Assembly: GCF_042432825.1 (NCBI RefSeq)
Contig: NZ_JBHLWN010000089.1
Span: 1-15,432, forward strand
DNA: 15,432 nucleotides
Source of the DNA: Gordoniibacillus chartarius
GTDB lineage: Bacteria; Bacillota; Bacilli; Paenibacillales; NBRC-103111
Direction: 5' to 3'
This document shows positions 7,339 through 15,226 of the stretch, one piece after another. A program made the position numbers and the translations under genes. Numbering within the stretch: the stretch's first letter is position 1; each line of letters opens with the position of its first letter. The notes below the pieces were generated by a model. That model was not told the origin of the DNA. It saw nothing but the letters and a program-made list of their open reading frames with translations, and ran no database searches.

Positions 7339-8145
7339 TCAAGCTTTGAGGGTACGATTTCGCGGATGCTCGGAAAGAACGGATCCCACCAAACTTTTCA
7401 CAGCCGCGTGATTCGACGATAAAAGCTGCGATTTATCGTCCATCCGTTCAACGATTTCGCCTTTTTCCATAAAAGCCAGTGAATCGGAAATGGAGTAAGC
7501 CGCTTTAATGTCATGAGTAATAAAAAGATAAGAAAGGCCGAAGCTCGACTTTAATTCCTTTAACAAGCTCAATATATGCGCCTGCGTCACCATATCCAAA
7601 CTGCTGACCGCCTCATCCAAAACAATCAGCTTCGGTTTAAGCGCAATCGCTCTGGCAATATTGATCCTTTGCAGCTGTCCGCCGCTGAATTGATGGGGAT
7701 ATTTCCTCGAATGATCCGGATTTAGCCCGACTCTTTCGAGCAGTTCCCCAATCGTTCGTTTCAGCTCCTGCGTGGATAAGATCTCATAGTTTTGCAGCGG
7801 CTCCGCGATAATTTGTTCCACCGTCATGCGAGGGTTTACAGAGGAATAGCAATCTTGAAATACGACTTGAAGATCGCGGCGAAGCCGTTTGCGGGCGGTT
7901 GTGTCCGCATGGTAGAGATCGATTCCTTGAAACAGGACCTGTCCTTTCTGCGGCTTTTCCAATCCGAGGATCACTTTGCCCAGCGTGCTTTTGCCCGCTC
8001 CGCTCGTGCCGAGCAGCCCCAGACATTGTCCATGTTCAATCGAGAGGGAAACGCCGGAAAGCACCGCCGTTTGCCGCTGCATCCGCCGGAACAAACGGGA
8101 AGACGCATAAGCATGAGTAATATCAATCACCTGCAGCAAGCTCAC
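7339..8145 (-). CDS. cntF: Metallophore/nickel/peptide ABC importer ATP-binding subunit, OppF/CntF type
   Basis: Second ATPase subunit energising the two permeases of this operon, at the inner membrane face. With the GTG start at 8145 (GGAGGGGG upstream) it has 268 residues. It carries Walker A G-T-S-G-A-G-K-S (46-53), Q-loop Gln97, signature F-S-G-G-Q (153-157), Walker B L-I-V-L-D-E (173-178) and switch His211. The segment after Walker B reads A-V-S-S-L-D where P-T-S-A-L-D is common, a variation known in Nik/Cnt-type ATPases. GTG overlaps the preceding MFS stop by GTGA, so translation is probably coupled. The open frame reaches 8403, but that part is a shadow of the MFS gene. The symbol rests on operon composition; an oligopeptide or nickel system is the alternative. 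Confidence 0.8.
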   Translation of the reverse strand: MSLLQVIDITHAYASSRLFRRMQRQTAVLSGVSLSIEHGQCLGLLGTSGAGKSTLGKVILGLEKPQKGQVLFQGIDLYHADTTARKRLRRDLQVVFQDCYSSVNPRMTVEQIIAEPLQNYEILSTQELKRTIGELLERVGLNPDHSRKYPHQFSGGQLQRINIARAIALKPKLIVLDEAVSSLDMVTQAHILSLLKELKSSFGLSYLFITHDIKAAYSISDSLAFMEKGEIVERMDDKSQLLSSNHAAVKSLVGSVLSEHPRNRTLKA

Positions 8146-9347
8146 TTCGTCACCCCCTCCTTTTTTGCCTGCATCAGAATAAGCAGAAGAGCTGCCGCCC
8201 CGATGACCATACAGCCGGAAAACATGACCTCGTAAGAATACGAGTTTGCAACCAGACTTAACCCCAGAGTGCCTACCGATGTTCCGAAGTCGGCGGCGGC
8301 GATGAACAGCCCTATCCCTCTGCCTCTGAACCGTTCCGGCACGATAAACGAAACATGCGTCAGCAGAGTCGGATACAGCATCGACAAAGCAATCCCGTTG
8401 CAAACCGCTGCAAGCAGTAATAAGGGCAGGGATTCAGCTATCCGAACCAAACCTGCGGCAGTCGTCATAAGAAAAATAAGGACGGCGACGATAAGAACCG
8501 GAAAACGGCCGCCTGTCGGAATCATTTTTCGGCCGAAGAAGCGCAGTACGATAAGTACCGCCGTTTCAGTCAAAAAATACGTTCCGGCAAAAGGCAATCC
8601 GCGCTTCTCCAGATAAAGCGGAAGAAAGGCCGCTATCGTACCGATCATGGCCGAAGCCATAAGCATAATGACCGATGGAAGCAGCAGGTTCCGCTCTTTC
8701 CATCCTCTGTAAGGCTCGCTGCTGTATGGATTTGCCGCTTGTAACTGCCCATGCTCTTGAAGATCCGGTAACCGGAGGGTCATGCCGACGAAAAGTGTCG
8801 TCAAACTTAGCGGGATCAAGGCCAAAAAGATATAGGACATAGGCACTTTATCCGCAAAATAAAGTACCAGAAAAGGACCGTACGTATAGGGCAGCATCGA
8901 TGATAGAGAGAAAAGCGACAGTCCTTGCCCACGCGTTTTATCCGGTAATACCCGGATGATCATGAGATGCGAGACCATGGAAAAAAAGGAAAGAATGACT
9001 CCCTGCAGCATGCGGAGCAGAGCGAACACCCAAAGCTCATGGATGAGATACATGGAGATGACGACCGCATTCATCACAAGCGCTGCGGCAAATATTCGTT
9101 TCGTGCCAAGCTTGTCGACCATTTTACCGGCTGCAGGCCTTAAGAACATGGAAGTAAACATATATGCGCCCATAATCAGACCGATCTGGGCAGGGCTCGC
9201 TCCAAGTTCGTGCGATTCCAGAGGAAGCAAAATCAAAAGGACATGGCTCGTGGTGTAAAATAATATCGATACAAGGTAAATCCGGATCGCCTTCGACCCA
9301 AACGGACGCTCCTGCGGAACAATAACCTGCGGCTGCACGGCATTCAT
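8142..9347 (-). CDS. cntE: MFS exporter, CntE-like (probable opine-metallophore export)
   Basis: Major facilitator superfamily transporter of 401 residues with about twelve hydrophobic segments. An MFS motif-A-like loop lies between segments 2 and 3 (R-P-A-A-G-K-M-V-D-K-L-G-T-K-R, about 70-84). A central hydrophilic loop near 200-215 separates the two halves. The C-half contains C-N-G-I-A and L-Y-P-T-L-L-T. The ATG at 9347 overlaps the upstream ATPase stop (ATGA), and its own stop overlaps the next start (GTGA), so it is embedded in the transporter operon. In Staphylococcus cnt operons an MFS protein, CntE, exports staphylopine; the same role is inferred here. An efflux pump for another compound cannot be excluded. 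A broken relative lies at 13723-13982. Confidence 0.75.
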   Translation of the reverse strand: MNAVQPQVIVPQERPFGSKAIRIYLVSILFYTTSHVLLILLPLESHELGASPAQIGLIMGAYMFTSMFLRPAAGKMVDKLGTKRIFAAALVMNAVVISMYLIHELWVFALLRMLQGVILSFFSMVSHLMIIRVLPDKTRGQGLSLFSLSSMLPYTYGPFLVLYFADKVPMSYIFLALIPLSLTTLFVGMTLRLPDLQEHGQLQAANPYSSEPYRGWKERNLLLPSVIMLMASAMIGTIAAFLPLYLEKRGLPFAGTYFLTETAVLIVLRFFGRKMIPTGGRFPVLIVAVLIFLMTTAAGLVRIAESLPLLLLAAVCNGIALSMLYPTLLTHVSFIVPERFRGRGIGLFIAAADFGTSVGTLGLSLVANSYSYEVMFSGCMVIGAAALLLILMQAKKEGVTK

Positions 9348-10186
9348 GACAATACAAGCTCCTGGGCCGGCTGATGAATCGGCAGCGTCAGTCTGTCATC
9401 GAGCAGCATTTTCGTATACGCATGCTGCGGGTGATCGAACAGCTCGAAGACGTCCGCTTTCTCTACGATCCGTCCCTGCTGCATAACGGCCACCTCGTCC
9501 GCCATTTCCGATATGACCCCCAAATCGTGGGATATCAAGAGAATCGCCGTGCCGTAATCCGAGCGAATGCGCTCAAGCTGGCGAAGCACCTGCAGTTGGT
9601 TGGCCGCATCAAGGGCTGTCGTCGGCTCATCGGCGATGAGCACCGACGGCTGCAGGCACATCGCATTGGCGATCATCACCCGCTGCAGCATTCCTCCGCT
9701 CAGCTCAAACGGGTATCGCCTCATCAATGCGGCCGGATCCGGCAAATTTACATCATGCAAAGCGTCAGCCGCCAATTCGGCCGCCTGCTTTTTGCCGAAT
9801 CCGGTATGCGTGCGGATCGTTTCCACAAACTGATCGCCTATTGTAAACACAGGAGAGAAGGCATTCATTGGATTTTGCATAATAAGAGCGATCTCTTTCC
9901 CGCGTATGCGCCTCATCTCTTCGGCATGAAGCCCGTTCAACTCACGGCCGTTTAACTGGATACTGCCTTCCACAACGGTTGATTTCCGATCAAGCAGCTG
10001 CAAAATGGACAAGCTGGTGACCGATTTGCCGCTTCCGCTTTCTCCGACAAAACCGAGCACACGGCCAGGCTTCAAAGCGAACTCAACACCCTTGACAAGG
10101 GAAAGATGTCCATGCGCCGTTTTAACCTTTACGTGAAGGCAGCTTACCTGCAATACATGGCCTTGTTTATCACTCAATGCTCTCAT
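9344..10186 (-). CDS. cntD: Metallophore/nickel/peptide ABC importer ATP-binding subunit, OppD/CntD type
   Basis: ATPase subunit of 280 residues pairing with the OppF-type ATPase of the same operon. Motifs in order: Walker A G-E-S-G-S-G-K-S (48-55), Q-loop Gln104 in M-Q-N-P, signature L-S-G-G-M-L-Q-R (162-169), Walker B V-L-I-A-D-E-P with catalytic Glu187, D-loop A-L-D, and switch His220. The C-terminus contains H-P-Q-H-A-Y-T, typical of the OppD/NikD end region, but is shorter than in OppD proteins of about 330 residues, which suits NikD/CntD-sized subunits. ATG 10186 overlaps the upstream permease stop (ATGA). It is probably translated coupled to its neighbours. Confidence 0.82.
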   Translation of the reverse strand: MRALSDKQGHVLQVSCLHVKVKTAHGHLSLVKGVEFALKPGRVLGFVGESGSGKSVTSLSILQLLDRKSTVVEGSIQLNGRELNGLHAEEMRRIRGKEIALIMQNPMNAFSPVFTIGDQFVETIRTHTGFGKKQAAELAADALHDVNLPDPAALMRRYPFELSGGMLQRVMIANAMCLQPSVLIADEPTTALDAANQLQVLRQLERIRSDYGTAILLISHDLGVISEMADEVAVMQQGRIVEKADVFELFDHPQHAYTKMLLDDRLTLPIHQPAQELVLS

Positions 10187-11025
10187 TCCTTTTCCAAAAG
10201 TCGCTTGACGCCAAACCGCTCCGACAAAGCTTCACCCAGCAAATTGAACGAAACGACGACGAGAAGAATCATGATTCCCGGGTATAACATTAATTCCGGA
10301 TTGCTGCGTATGAACGATTTTCCTTCGTGAATCATCGCCCCCCATTCCGGCGCAGGCGGCTGAATGCCAAGTCCAAGAAAGGAGAGCGCGGAAATATCCA
10401 TAATCGCCCAGCCCATTTCCAGAGTTCCCATAACGACGATTGGGGGGAGCACATTGGGAATGATGTGCCGCCTAATAATTTTCCACTGCGAGGATCCGCT
10501 TATTTGGGCGGCGATGACGAAATTTTGCTCCTTTAAGCTGAGAACCATGCCCCGGAACATCCGGGCGTAATATACCCACTGTACGAGCATCATCGCCAAA
10601 ACGACCTGCGGCAGTCCCGGTCCGAAGATCCCGACCAATCCCAGAATGAGCACAAGATTCGGAAACGCCATCACCCCTTCGCAGAGCCGCATCAGAACAT
10701 AATCGACCGGCCCGCCTTTATAGCCGGCAATGGCTCCGACGAACAGGCCGATCCCCAAAGAGGAGATGAAGATCAGTGACGCGAAACCTAATGAAATCCG
10801 GGCGCCATGCAAAAGACGGGATAAAATGCAGCGTCCCAAATGATCGGTGCCCAGCGGATAGTCCAATGAAGGCGGCTGCAGCTTTAACGTCAAATTGACC
10901 TGAATCGGATCATGCGGAGAAATCCAGGGAGCCAGGATGGTAAGAATAAAGAGAACAAGCAAAAAAACTATGCATGCCTGAGCGGTCTTCCGGCTTCTGA
11001 GGCCGGTTCGTATACTGGCGATCAT
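10183..11025 (-). CDS. cntC: Metallophore/nickel/peptide ABC importer permease, OppC/NikC/CntC type
   Basis: Inner-membrane permease of 280 residues. A basic N-terminus and first membrane segment (about 17-36) are followed by the OppC-type periplasmic stretch ending Y-P-L-G-T-D-H-L-G-R (57-65). Five more hydrophobic segments follow, with the EAA-like loop A-A-Q-I-S-G-S-S containing the invariant Gly before the last segments, then L-S-F-L-G-L-G-I-Q-P-P. ATG 11025 overlaps the CntB-like stop (ATGA) and has AAGGAAG upstream; the open frame to 11523 is a shadow of the upstream permease. It forms a heterodimer with the CntB-like permease. The closest families are NikC and DppC/OppC, and specificity is taken from the binding protein. 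Confidence 0.85.
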   Translation of the reverse strand: MIASIRTGLRSRKTAQACIVFLLVLFILTILAPWISPHDPIQVNLTLKLQPPSLDYPLGTDHLGRCILSRLLHGARISLGFASLIFISSLGIGLFVGAIAGYKGGPVDYVLMRLCEGVMAFPNLVLILGLVGIFGPGLPQVVLAMMLVQWVYYARMFRGMVLSLKEQNFVIAAQISGSSQWKIIRRHIIPNVLPPIVVMGTLEMGWAIMDISALSFLGLGIQPPAPEWGAMIHEGKSFIRSNPELMLYPGIMILLVVVSFNLLGEALSERFGVKRLLEKE

Positions 11026-11966
11026 AATCCGGTTCTTCCTTTGCGTGAAATTCGCGGGTCCATTGCCATCTGGAGAAGATCCACGATCAGGTTGCACACG
11101 ATAAACAGACAAGCTGCAAGAAGCACATAACATTGAATGACCGGGATATCCCTGTTTAAAATCGAGTCGACAAAATAACGGCCAAAGCCTGGCCAAGAAA
11201 AGACAACCTCGACAATAATCGTGCCGGAAAGCAGCTTTCCCAGGTTCATGCCCAGGCCGGTAATCATCGGCGATATCGCGATTTTCAGCACATGTTTTCC
11301 CATGATGACCTTCTCTTTGATGCCTCTGGCTCTGGCGTACAGCACATACGGCTCCTGCATCTGCTCCAGCACGCTGGTACGCAGCAGACGGCTGTAGATT
11401 GCAATCAGCCCGAGTGCCAGCGTAAACGAAGGCAGCACCAGATGCGCCCATGTCCCTCTTCCCTGAACCGGCAACAAATCCAGCTTGACGGACAAGAAAT
11501 AAACCAATAAGTACCCGAGCCAAAACTGCGGGATGGAAGCGCCGATGAAAGCAAGCAGCCGGGTAACATGGTCGATGATGCCGTTTTTATAAACCGCCGA
11601 TAAAAAGCCGATCGGCACGCTGATCAGCACAGCCAATATAATGCTGCTGAAGGCAAGCTGGAGCGTTGCCGGCATCCGCTGCGCAACCTCCCGCCAAACC
11701 GGCTCCTTCGTAATATAAGACGTGCCGAAATCAAGTCGGCTTATTTTTATAAGCGAATTCACATATTGAACAAACAGCGGGCGGTCCAGACCGAATTCGT
11801 GCCTGACCTCGGCAAGCAGCTCTTCCGTCGGATGAATGAGGGCAGCCGTAAGATATACTTCCGCCGGATCGACAGGCGAAAGGTGAATCATTGCAAAAGA
11901 AAGAAAGGCGGCAAAAAGAAAAATGGGAATGATGGCAAGGATCCGTTTCCCGATATAGCTTAGCAA
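11022..11966 (-). CDS. cntB: Metallophore/nickel/peptide ABC importer permease, OppB/NikB/CntB type
   Basis: Inner-membrane permease of 314 residues, the usual size. Membrane segment 1 begins at once (L-S-Y-I-G-K-R-I-L-A-I-I-P), followed by the OppB periplasmic region with F-G-L-D-R-P and D-F-G-T-S. The transport core carries the EAA-type loop Y-A-R-A-R-G-I and ends in W-P-G-F-G-R and D-P-R-I. The start is TTG 11966: GGGAGG is 7 nt upstream and this puts the first segment at the correct distance. The frame stays open to 12026, but that would overlap the binding-protein gene and add a charged tail. An ATG inside the leader (out of frame, three codons then stop) is only 2 nt from the ribosome binding site and looks non-functional. 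It starts 19 nt after the binding-protein stop. Confidence 0.85.
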   Translation of the reverse strand: MLSYIGKRILAIIPIFLFAAFLSFAMIHLSPVDPAEVYLTAALIHPTEELLAEVRHEFGLDRPLFVQYVNSLIKISRLDFGTSYITKEPVWREVAQRMPATLQLAFSSIILAVLISVPIGFLSAVYKNGIIDHVTRLLAFIGASIPQFWLGYLLVYFLSVKLDLLPVQGRGTWAHLVLPSFTLALGLIAIYSRLLRTSVLEQMQEPYVLYARARGIKEKVIMGKHVLKIAISPMITGLGMNLGKLLSGTIIVEVVFSWPGFGRYFVDSILNRDIPVIQCYVLLAACLFIVCNLIVDLLQMAMDPRISRKGRTGL

Positions 11967-11985
11967 CTCATAACCTCCCTGCCGT

Positions 11986-13605
11986 TTACTTATTCGCCTT
12001 ATCGATTCCGAGGAACGGGTTGTCATCCCGATTGGCCGGGAATACGAAGCCCTTTACATCTTTTTGATAAACAGCCGTTTTCTTAAGGTACGAGATCGGC
12101 AAAAATGTTGCCTGTTCCTGCAGCGTCTTTAAAATGGAACTGTACAGCTGCTGGCGCTTGCTCTCGTCGGTCGTGAGGAAGGCTTCGTTTATTTGCTGAT
12201 CCAGTTCTTTTTTCATGGGCAGGTTCGCGAGCGACTCCGAGATCCCGTGGCTATTCGTCGCTGCGATATTGATGAAAGAGTGCGGATCGTACGGTGCCCC
12301 GTAGTTGCTCCAGAAATACAAATCAAAATCCGCCGCCCGCAAACGTTTCACCTGTTCGGTAATTTCCAGGCTTTTGATGTTCAGCTTGACGCCGATAGCT
12401 CCCCATTCGGCTTGCAGCGTTTCCGCCATCGGTTTTTGAACCTGATCGGATTTTTCGTACAGCAGCTCCAGCTCCAGCGGCTTTCCGTCTTTCTCGCGAA
12501 CGGTCTTGCCGGCAGGAAGCTTCCAACCCGCTTCTTCCAAGTAAGCTTTTGCTTTGTCTACATTGTATTCAAGCGGCTTTACGTCAATATTCGTGTACGG
12601 CAAGTTTTTGGATAAGATGTTATCCGCTTTCTCCTCCAGGCCTGACGTAATCCCGTCCACCATCGCTTGCTTGTTAAAGCCGTGATGCAAGGCGAGACGC
12701 ACCCGCAAATCCGAAAGTATATCTTTGGAGGTATTCATTAATACTTCTCTGGTTGCAATGGGTTCGGAAAGACTTGTGTCGTATTTGCCGGATGCTTTCA
12801 GCTGCTTAAACGCATCCATGCTGATAACGCCTTCTCCGTAGATCAGATCAAGCTCTTTTTTCTCAAAAGCAAGGACGCGCGTTTCGCCGTCCGGAATAAC
12901 TTTGATGACCAATTTATTGATTTTCGGCTTATCTCCCCAGTAGTTCGGGTTAGGAATAAATTCCGCATATTCGTCTTTCTTATATTCCGACAGCATCCAC
13001 GGTCCGGTGCCGACCGGCTTCTTCACGCCCTTGGAGGTATCTCCGTCATCCGGAAACCCGGCTTCGCCGAGAAACCGCACCGGACGGACGACCGACAGCT
13101 CCTGAACGGTCGGGTAATAGGGCTGCTTCAGCGTCATTTTGAACGTATGCTCATCTACAGCCTCTGTCTTATCGAGCACATTAAGAAAACCGAGCCAGGA
13201 ATGATTTTTAATATTTTTCATGATTGCATCGAAGTTCTTTTTCACAACTGCGGCATTAAAGTCCGTTCCATCGGAAAACTTGACATTTTTGCGGAGCTTG
13301 AAAGTGTATTCTTTCCCGTCTTTCGATATATCCCACGATTCCGCCAGATGAGGCTCAAGCTTGCCTCCCTCTTTATAGCTGACGAGCGGTTCGTATATCA
13401 TCGATTGTGCGATTAATTGCGAAGGGTTGTAAACATGAGGGTTCATCGTACCTATATCTCTTGGCCACGATACCGTGATCGTTTTATCCGTTTGCACCGA
13501 TCCCGCTGCGGTGCCTTGTGCGGCATTATCTTTGGAGCAGCCTGCAAGTGCGGTTGCTATGATAAGCGCCATAATAAGCAGCGACTTGCCCTTTGAAACA
13601 AACAT
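11986..13605 (-). CDS. cntA: Nickel/opine-metallophore binding lipoprotein, NikA/CntA family (SBP family 5)
   Basis: Lipid-anchored receptor of 539 residues for the importer. The signal peptide ends in lipobox L-A-G-C with Cys23. The mature part follows the E. coli NikA pattern closely: S-W-P-R-D-I-G-T-M-N-P-H near 46-57, Q-S-M-I-Y-E-P-L-V (67-75), the paired arginines R-P-V-R-F (174-178), T-G-P-W-M-L, N-P-N-Y-W-G, A-G-W-K-L-P-A-G-K-T-V-R-E-K, G-A-P-Y-D-P-H (436-442) and N-S-H at 451-453, where NikA has its metal-site histidine. NikA and CntA bind metals through a small metallophore rather than bare ions, hence the call. ATG 13605 has GAGGGG 11 nt upstream. It is the first gene of the operon, immediately downstream of the Fur box. 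A nickel-histidine or iron-chelate ligand is the main alternative. Confidence 0.85.
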   Translation of the reverse strand: MFVSKGKSLLIMALIIATALAGCSKDNAAQGTAAGSVQTDKTITVSWPRDIGTMNPHVYNPSQLIAQSMIYEPLVSYKEGGKLEPHLAESWDISKDGKEYTFKLRKNVKFSDGTDFNAAVVKKNFDAIMKNIKNHSWLGFLNVLDKTEAVDEHTFKMTLKQPYYPTVQELSVVRPVRFLGEAGFPDDGDTSKGVKKPVGTGPWMLSEYKKDEYAEFIPNPNYWGDKPKINKLVIKVIPDGETRVLAFEKKELDLIYGEGVISMDAFKQLKASGKYDTSLSEPIATREVLMNTSKDILSDLRVRLALHHGFNKQAMVDGITSGLEEKADNILSKNLPYTNIDVKPLEYNVDKAKAYLEEAGWKLPAGKTVREKDGKPLELELLYEKSDQVQKPMAETLQAEWGAIGVKLNIKSLEITEQVKRLRAADFDLYFWSNYGAPYDPHSFINIAATNSHGISESLANLPMKKELDQQINEAFLTTDESKRQQLYSSILKTLQEQATFLPISYLKKTAVYQKDVKGFVFPANRDDNPFLGIDKANK

Positions 13606-13636
13606 TTGAATGTTTTCCCCTCTCGGTCTATATTGA

Positions 13637-13651
13637 TGATAATGATTATCA
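13637..13651. promoter_or_regulatory. Fur box between the metallophore operon and a divergent MFS pseudogene
   Basis: TGATAAT-G-ATTATCA is a perfect 7-1-7 palindrome identical to the Bacillus Fur consensus as I know it (TGATAATNATTATCA). It differs from the Zur (TCGTAATNATTACGA) and PerR (TTATAATNATTATAA) versions. It lies 31 nt upstream of the cntA-like ATG, among -10-like hexamers on both strands, and 71 nt before the start of the divergent pseudogene. Fur-Fe2+ repression of the operon is the direct prediction. Confidence 0.85.
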
Positions 13652-13722
13652 CTATAGATTGAATGTTACAGGATATATTTCCATGTGTCAAGATAGTCGC
13701 CACAGGAAGGGAATTTGCAAAA

Positions 13723-13982
13723 ATGAGGACTGCGCGTCCGTTATCCGCAGGTTCTATTCGAATCTACTTGCAGGGGCATTATTATTGGGCATGCTGCAAA
13801 CGGCGGGGCCGCTCTTGTACTTGTCGGGCATTTGCAACGGTGTTGCCGTCGCCTTGATTTATCCGACGCTGCTCACCTATCTCACCTTCGTTTTGCCGGA
13901 AAAGTCCCGTCATCTATTGCTGGGGTTTGCCGCTCTCGTGATCGTCATCTGGTACAAAAGCAGGAAAAGCGAAACCGTATAA
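13723..13982 (+). pseudogene. Remnant of a second MFS transporter, CntE-like
   Basis: The ATG at 13723, with AGGAAGGG 11 nt upstream, opens R-P-L-S-A-G-S-I-R-I-Y-L, which parallels R-P-F-G-S-K-A-I-R-I-Y-L near the N-terminus of the intact MFS protein of this window. After about 16 residues the frame changes and the sequence jumps to the C-terminal third: C-N-G-V-A-V-A-L-I-Y-P-T-L-L-T-Y, matching C-N-G-I-A-L-S-M-L-Y-P-T-L-L-T-H. A second deletion follows P-E-K-S-R-H, where about 40 residues are lost before the last hydrophobic segment and the TAA at 13980-13982. About three quarters of the roughly 400-residue protein is gone. It is transcribed away from the cntA-like gene with the Fur box between them. 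It is similar to, but clearly diverged from, the intact copy, so it is not a recent duplicate. Confidence 0.75.
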
Positions 13983-13995
13983 GCAACATATAAAA

Positions 13996-14025
13996 AGCCC
14001 TCCTGGCTATCCGGAGGGTTTATCT
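13996..14025. terminator. Probable bidirectional rho-independent terminator
   Basis: Stem CCCTCC (13998-14003) pairs with GGAGGG (14013-14018), extendable by A-T and G-T pairs. TTTATCTTT follows on the plus strand and CTTTTTAT on the minus strand. It lies between the plus-strand MFS pseudogene and the convergent DUF1648 gene, so it can serve both. Confidence 0.65.
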
Positions 14026-14068
14026 TTAATAATAAAACGGTTCGCTAATTCCGCAGCGGACATTAGTA

Positions 14069-15157
14069 TCAAGATCGGCTCAGCAAAATTACGATCGAAA
14101 TAATCGCTAACGGCAGCAGAAGAGATGCCGCCAAAACAAACCAACTTCCCGGCCTGGCGAAATTAAGCGTCCAACCGACGCCGTATCTCTTTGCTACGAA
14201 CAATGCCGGGTCGTCGACGTTGTAATAAAACACTCCGCCGCGCCAATGTCGATCGTCCTGCATGTTGAAACCGGCGGGTTCATCAAGACCTTTCTTGTTC
14301 ATGTAAACAATAAAACCAAGGATGCCTCCCAGTAAAATCAGGGGCAATAGGACCGAAAAGACTTCCGCGCCCGACCATTGATACAGCATCGACGCCTGAA
14401 CATAGCCGAAAAAAGCAACGATAACAAACGACAAAATGTATGAAAAGATCGACGACGCCCGCCTGGACTTCAGCTGCTGTTCGAGCGAAACTTCCGGCCG
14501 GTTCGGGTCCAGCTGCTGTCTGCTTTTACGTATGACAGTATTTATGAACGCAAACAATCCGACCAGAAACAGCTGTATGATATTGAGGCTAAAAACGATG
14601 CCGAACGATTTCGCTGAGTAACGGTCCGGCTTGCCGTCGAAGCCATAATGCGTGATGAGCGGATCGGGAATGCGATCCCACAGCAATACGGCGGCTCCGG
14701 CACATGCGGCGACAAAAAGCAATTGAAGCACGTACCAGCGATTTCGAAGCACGGCCTGCTTCTGACGGAACCTCAAATCGGCCACTCTGCGCACGTCCGA
14801 CGGGACCTTCCATTTTCGGTCCGCCTTCAGCCGGAGCGCTGAGCGGCGGCTTATGATGAAAGCCGCAAGCGCTCCGAGATGCTGAACGATAAGCCCGGCC
14901 GCCAGTACGGGAATGGGCCGGCCATCCGTTACGGCGTATACGGATGCAGCCACCGCTATGCCCAGTGCTGCCAGTAGAGCAAAAATAACGGCAAATTTTC
15001 GCCGGATTGCTCGAACCTCCGGATAATTGCGGTCGCTTTCAGGCACGTAAACACCAAACAGCAGCGCGCGGGGCCCGAGAAGCGGCAGCAACAACAGCGG
15101 CACGACCGCGATCAATTCGATCATACACATTATGAGCAAACTCCACCAGTTTGTCAT
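14069..15157 (-). CDS. DUF1648/DUF5808 multi-pass membrane protein
   Basis: Integral membrane protein of 362 residues with about eight hydrophobic segments. A DUF1648 signature I-P-D-P-L-I-T-H-Y-G-F-D-G-K-P-D-R-Y sits at 163-180, and a DUF5808-type domain at about 305-340 (W-R-G-G-V-F-Y-Y-N-V-D-D-P, then the R-Y-G-V-G-W-T-L-N-F-A-R-P-G-S-W stretch). DUF1648 also occurs in SdpI-like immunity proteins, but this architecture has no assigned function that I know. Its genes often follow a GntR-family regulator; the 206-bp repeat region occupies that position here. ATG 15157 is chosen because GAGGGAGGGG lies 7 nt upstream; the in-frame TTG 15163 would sit directly on that site. It ends just before the shared terminator. 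Confidence 0.85.
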   Translation of the reverse strand: MTNWWSLLIMCMIELIAVVPLLLLPLLGPRALLFGVYVPESDRNYPEVRAIRRKFAVIFALLAALGIAVAASVYAVTDGRPIPVLAAGLIVQHLGALAAFIISRRSALRLKADRKWKVPSDVRRVADLRFRQKQAVLRNRWYVLQLLFVAACAGAAVLLWDRIPDPLITHYGFDGKPDRYSAKSFGIVFSLNIIQLFLVGLFAFINTVIRKSRQQLDPNRPEVSLEQQLKSRRASSIFSYILSFVIVAFFGYVQASMLYQWSGAEVFSVLLPLILLGGILGFIVYMNKKGLDEPAGFNMQDDRHWRGGVFYYNVDDPALFVAKRYGVGWTLNFARPGSWFVLAASLLLPLAIISIVILLSRS

Positions 15158-15165
15158 TTTCAATC

Positions 15166-15226
15166 CCCTCCCTCAATAAATTAATGTTTTCTCCGTTTTT
15201 CTGACTTTTTCGCGTGTTTTCTTCTT
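15166..15226. repeat. 61-bp perfect direct repeat, copy 1
   Basis: These 61 bases recur exactly at 15372-15432, a period of 206 bp. The copy contains the ribosome binding site of the DUF1648 gene and the end of a small basic reading frame. The interval between copies (15227-15371) holds no recognisable gene apart from that short frame. Confidence 0.95.

Noticed and set aside
11026..11523. 166-residue upstream extension of the CntC-like permease
   Set aside because: It lies entirely within the CntB-like gene in another frame; the ATGA-coupled start at 11025 explains the gene.
13600..13615. Inverted repeat AAACATT/AATGTTT around the cntA-like start codon
   Set aside because: AT-rich 7-bp arms with a 2-nt loop cannot form a stable RNA hairpin, and no operator role is apparent beside the nearby Fur box.
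13631..13660. Zur or PerR site instead of Fur
   Set aside because: The half-site TGATAAT matches Fur exactly and lacks the diagnostic TCGTAAT (Zur) or TTATAAT (PerR) bases, although in vivo cross-control is not excluded.
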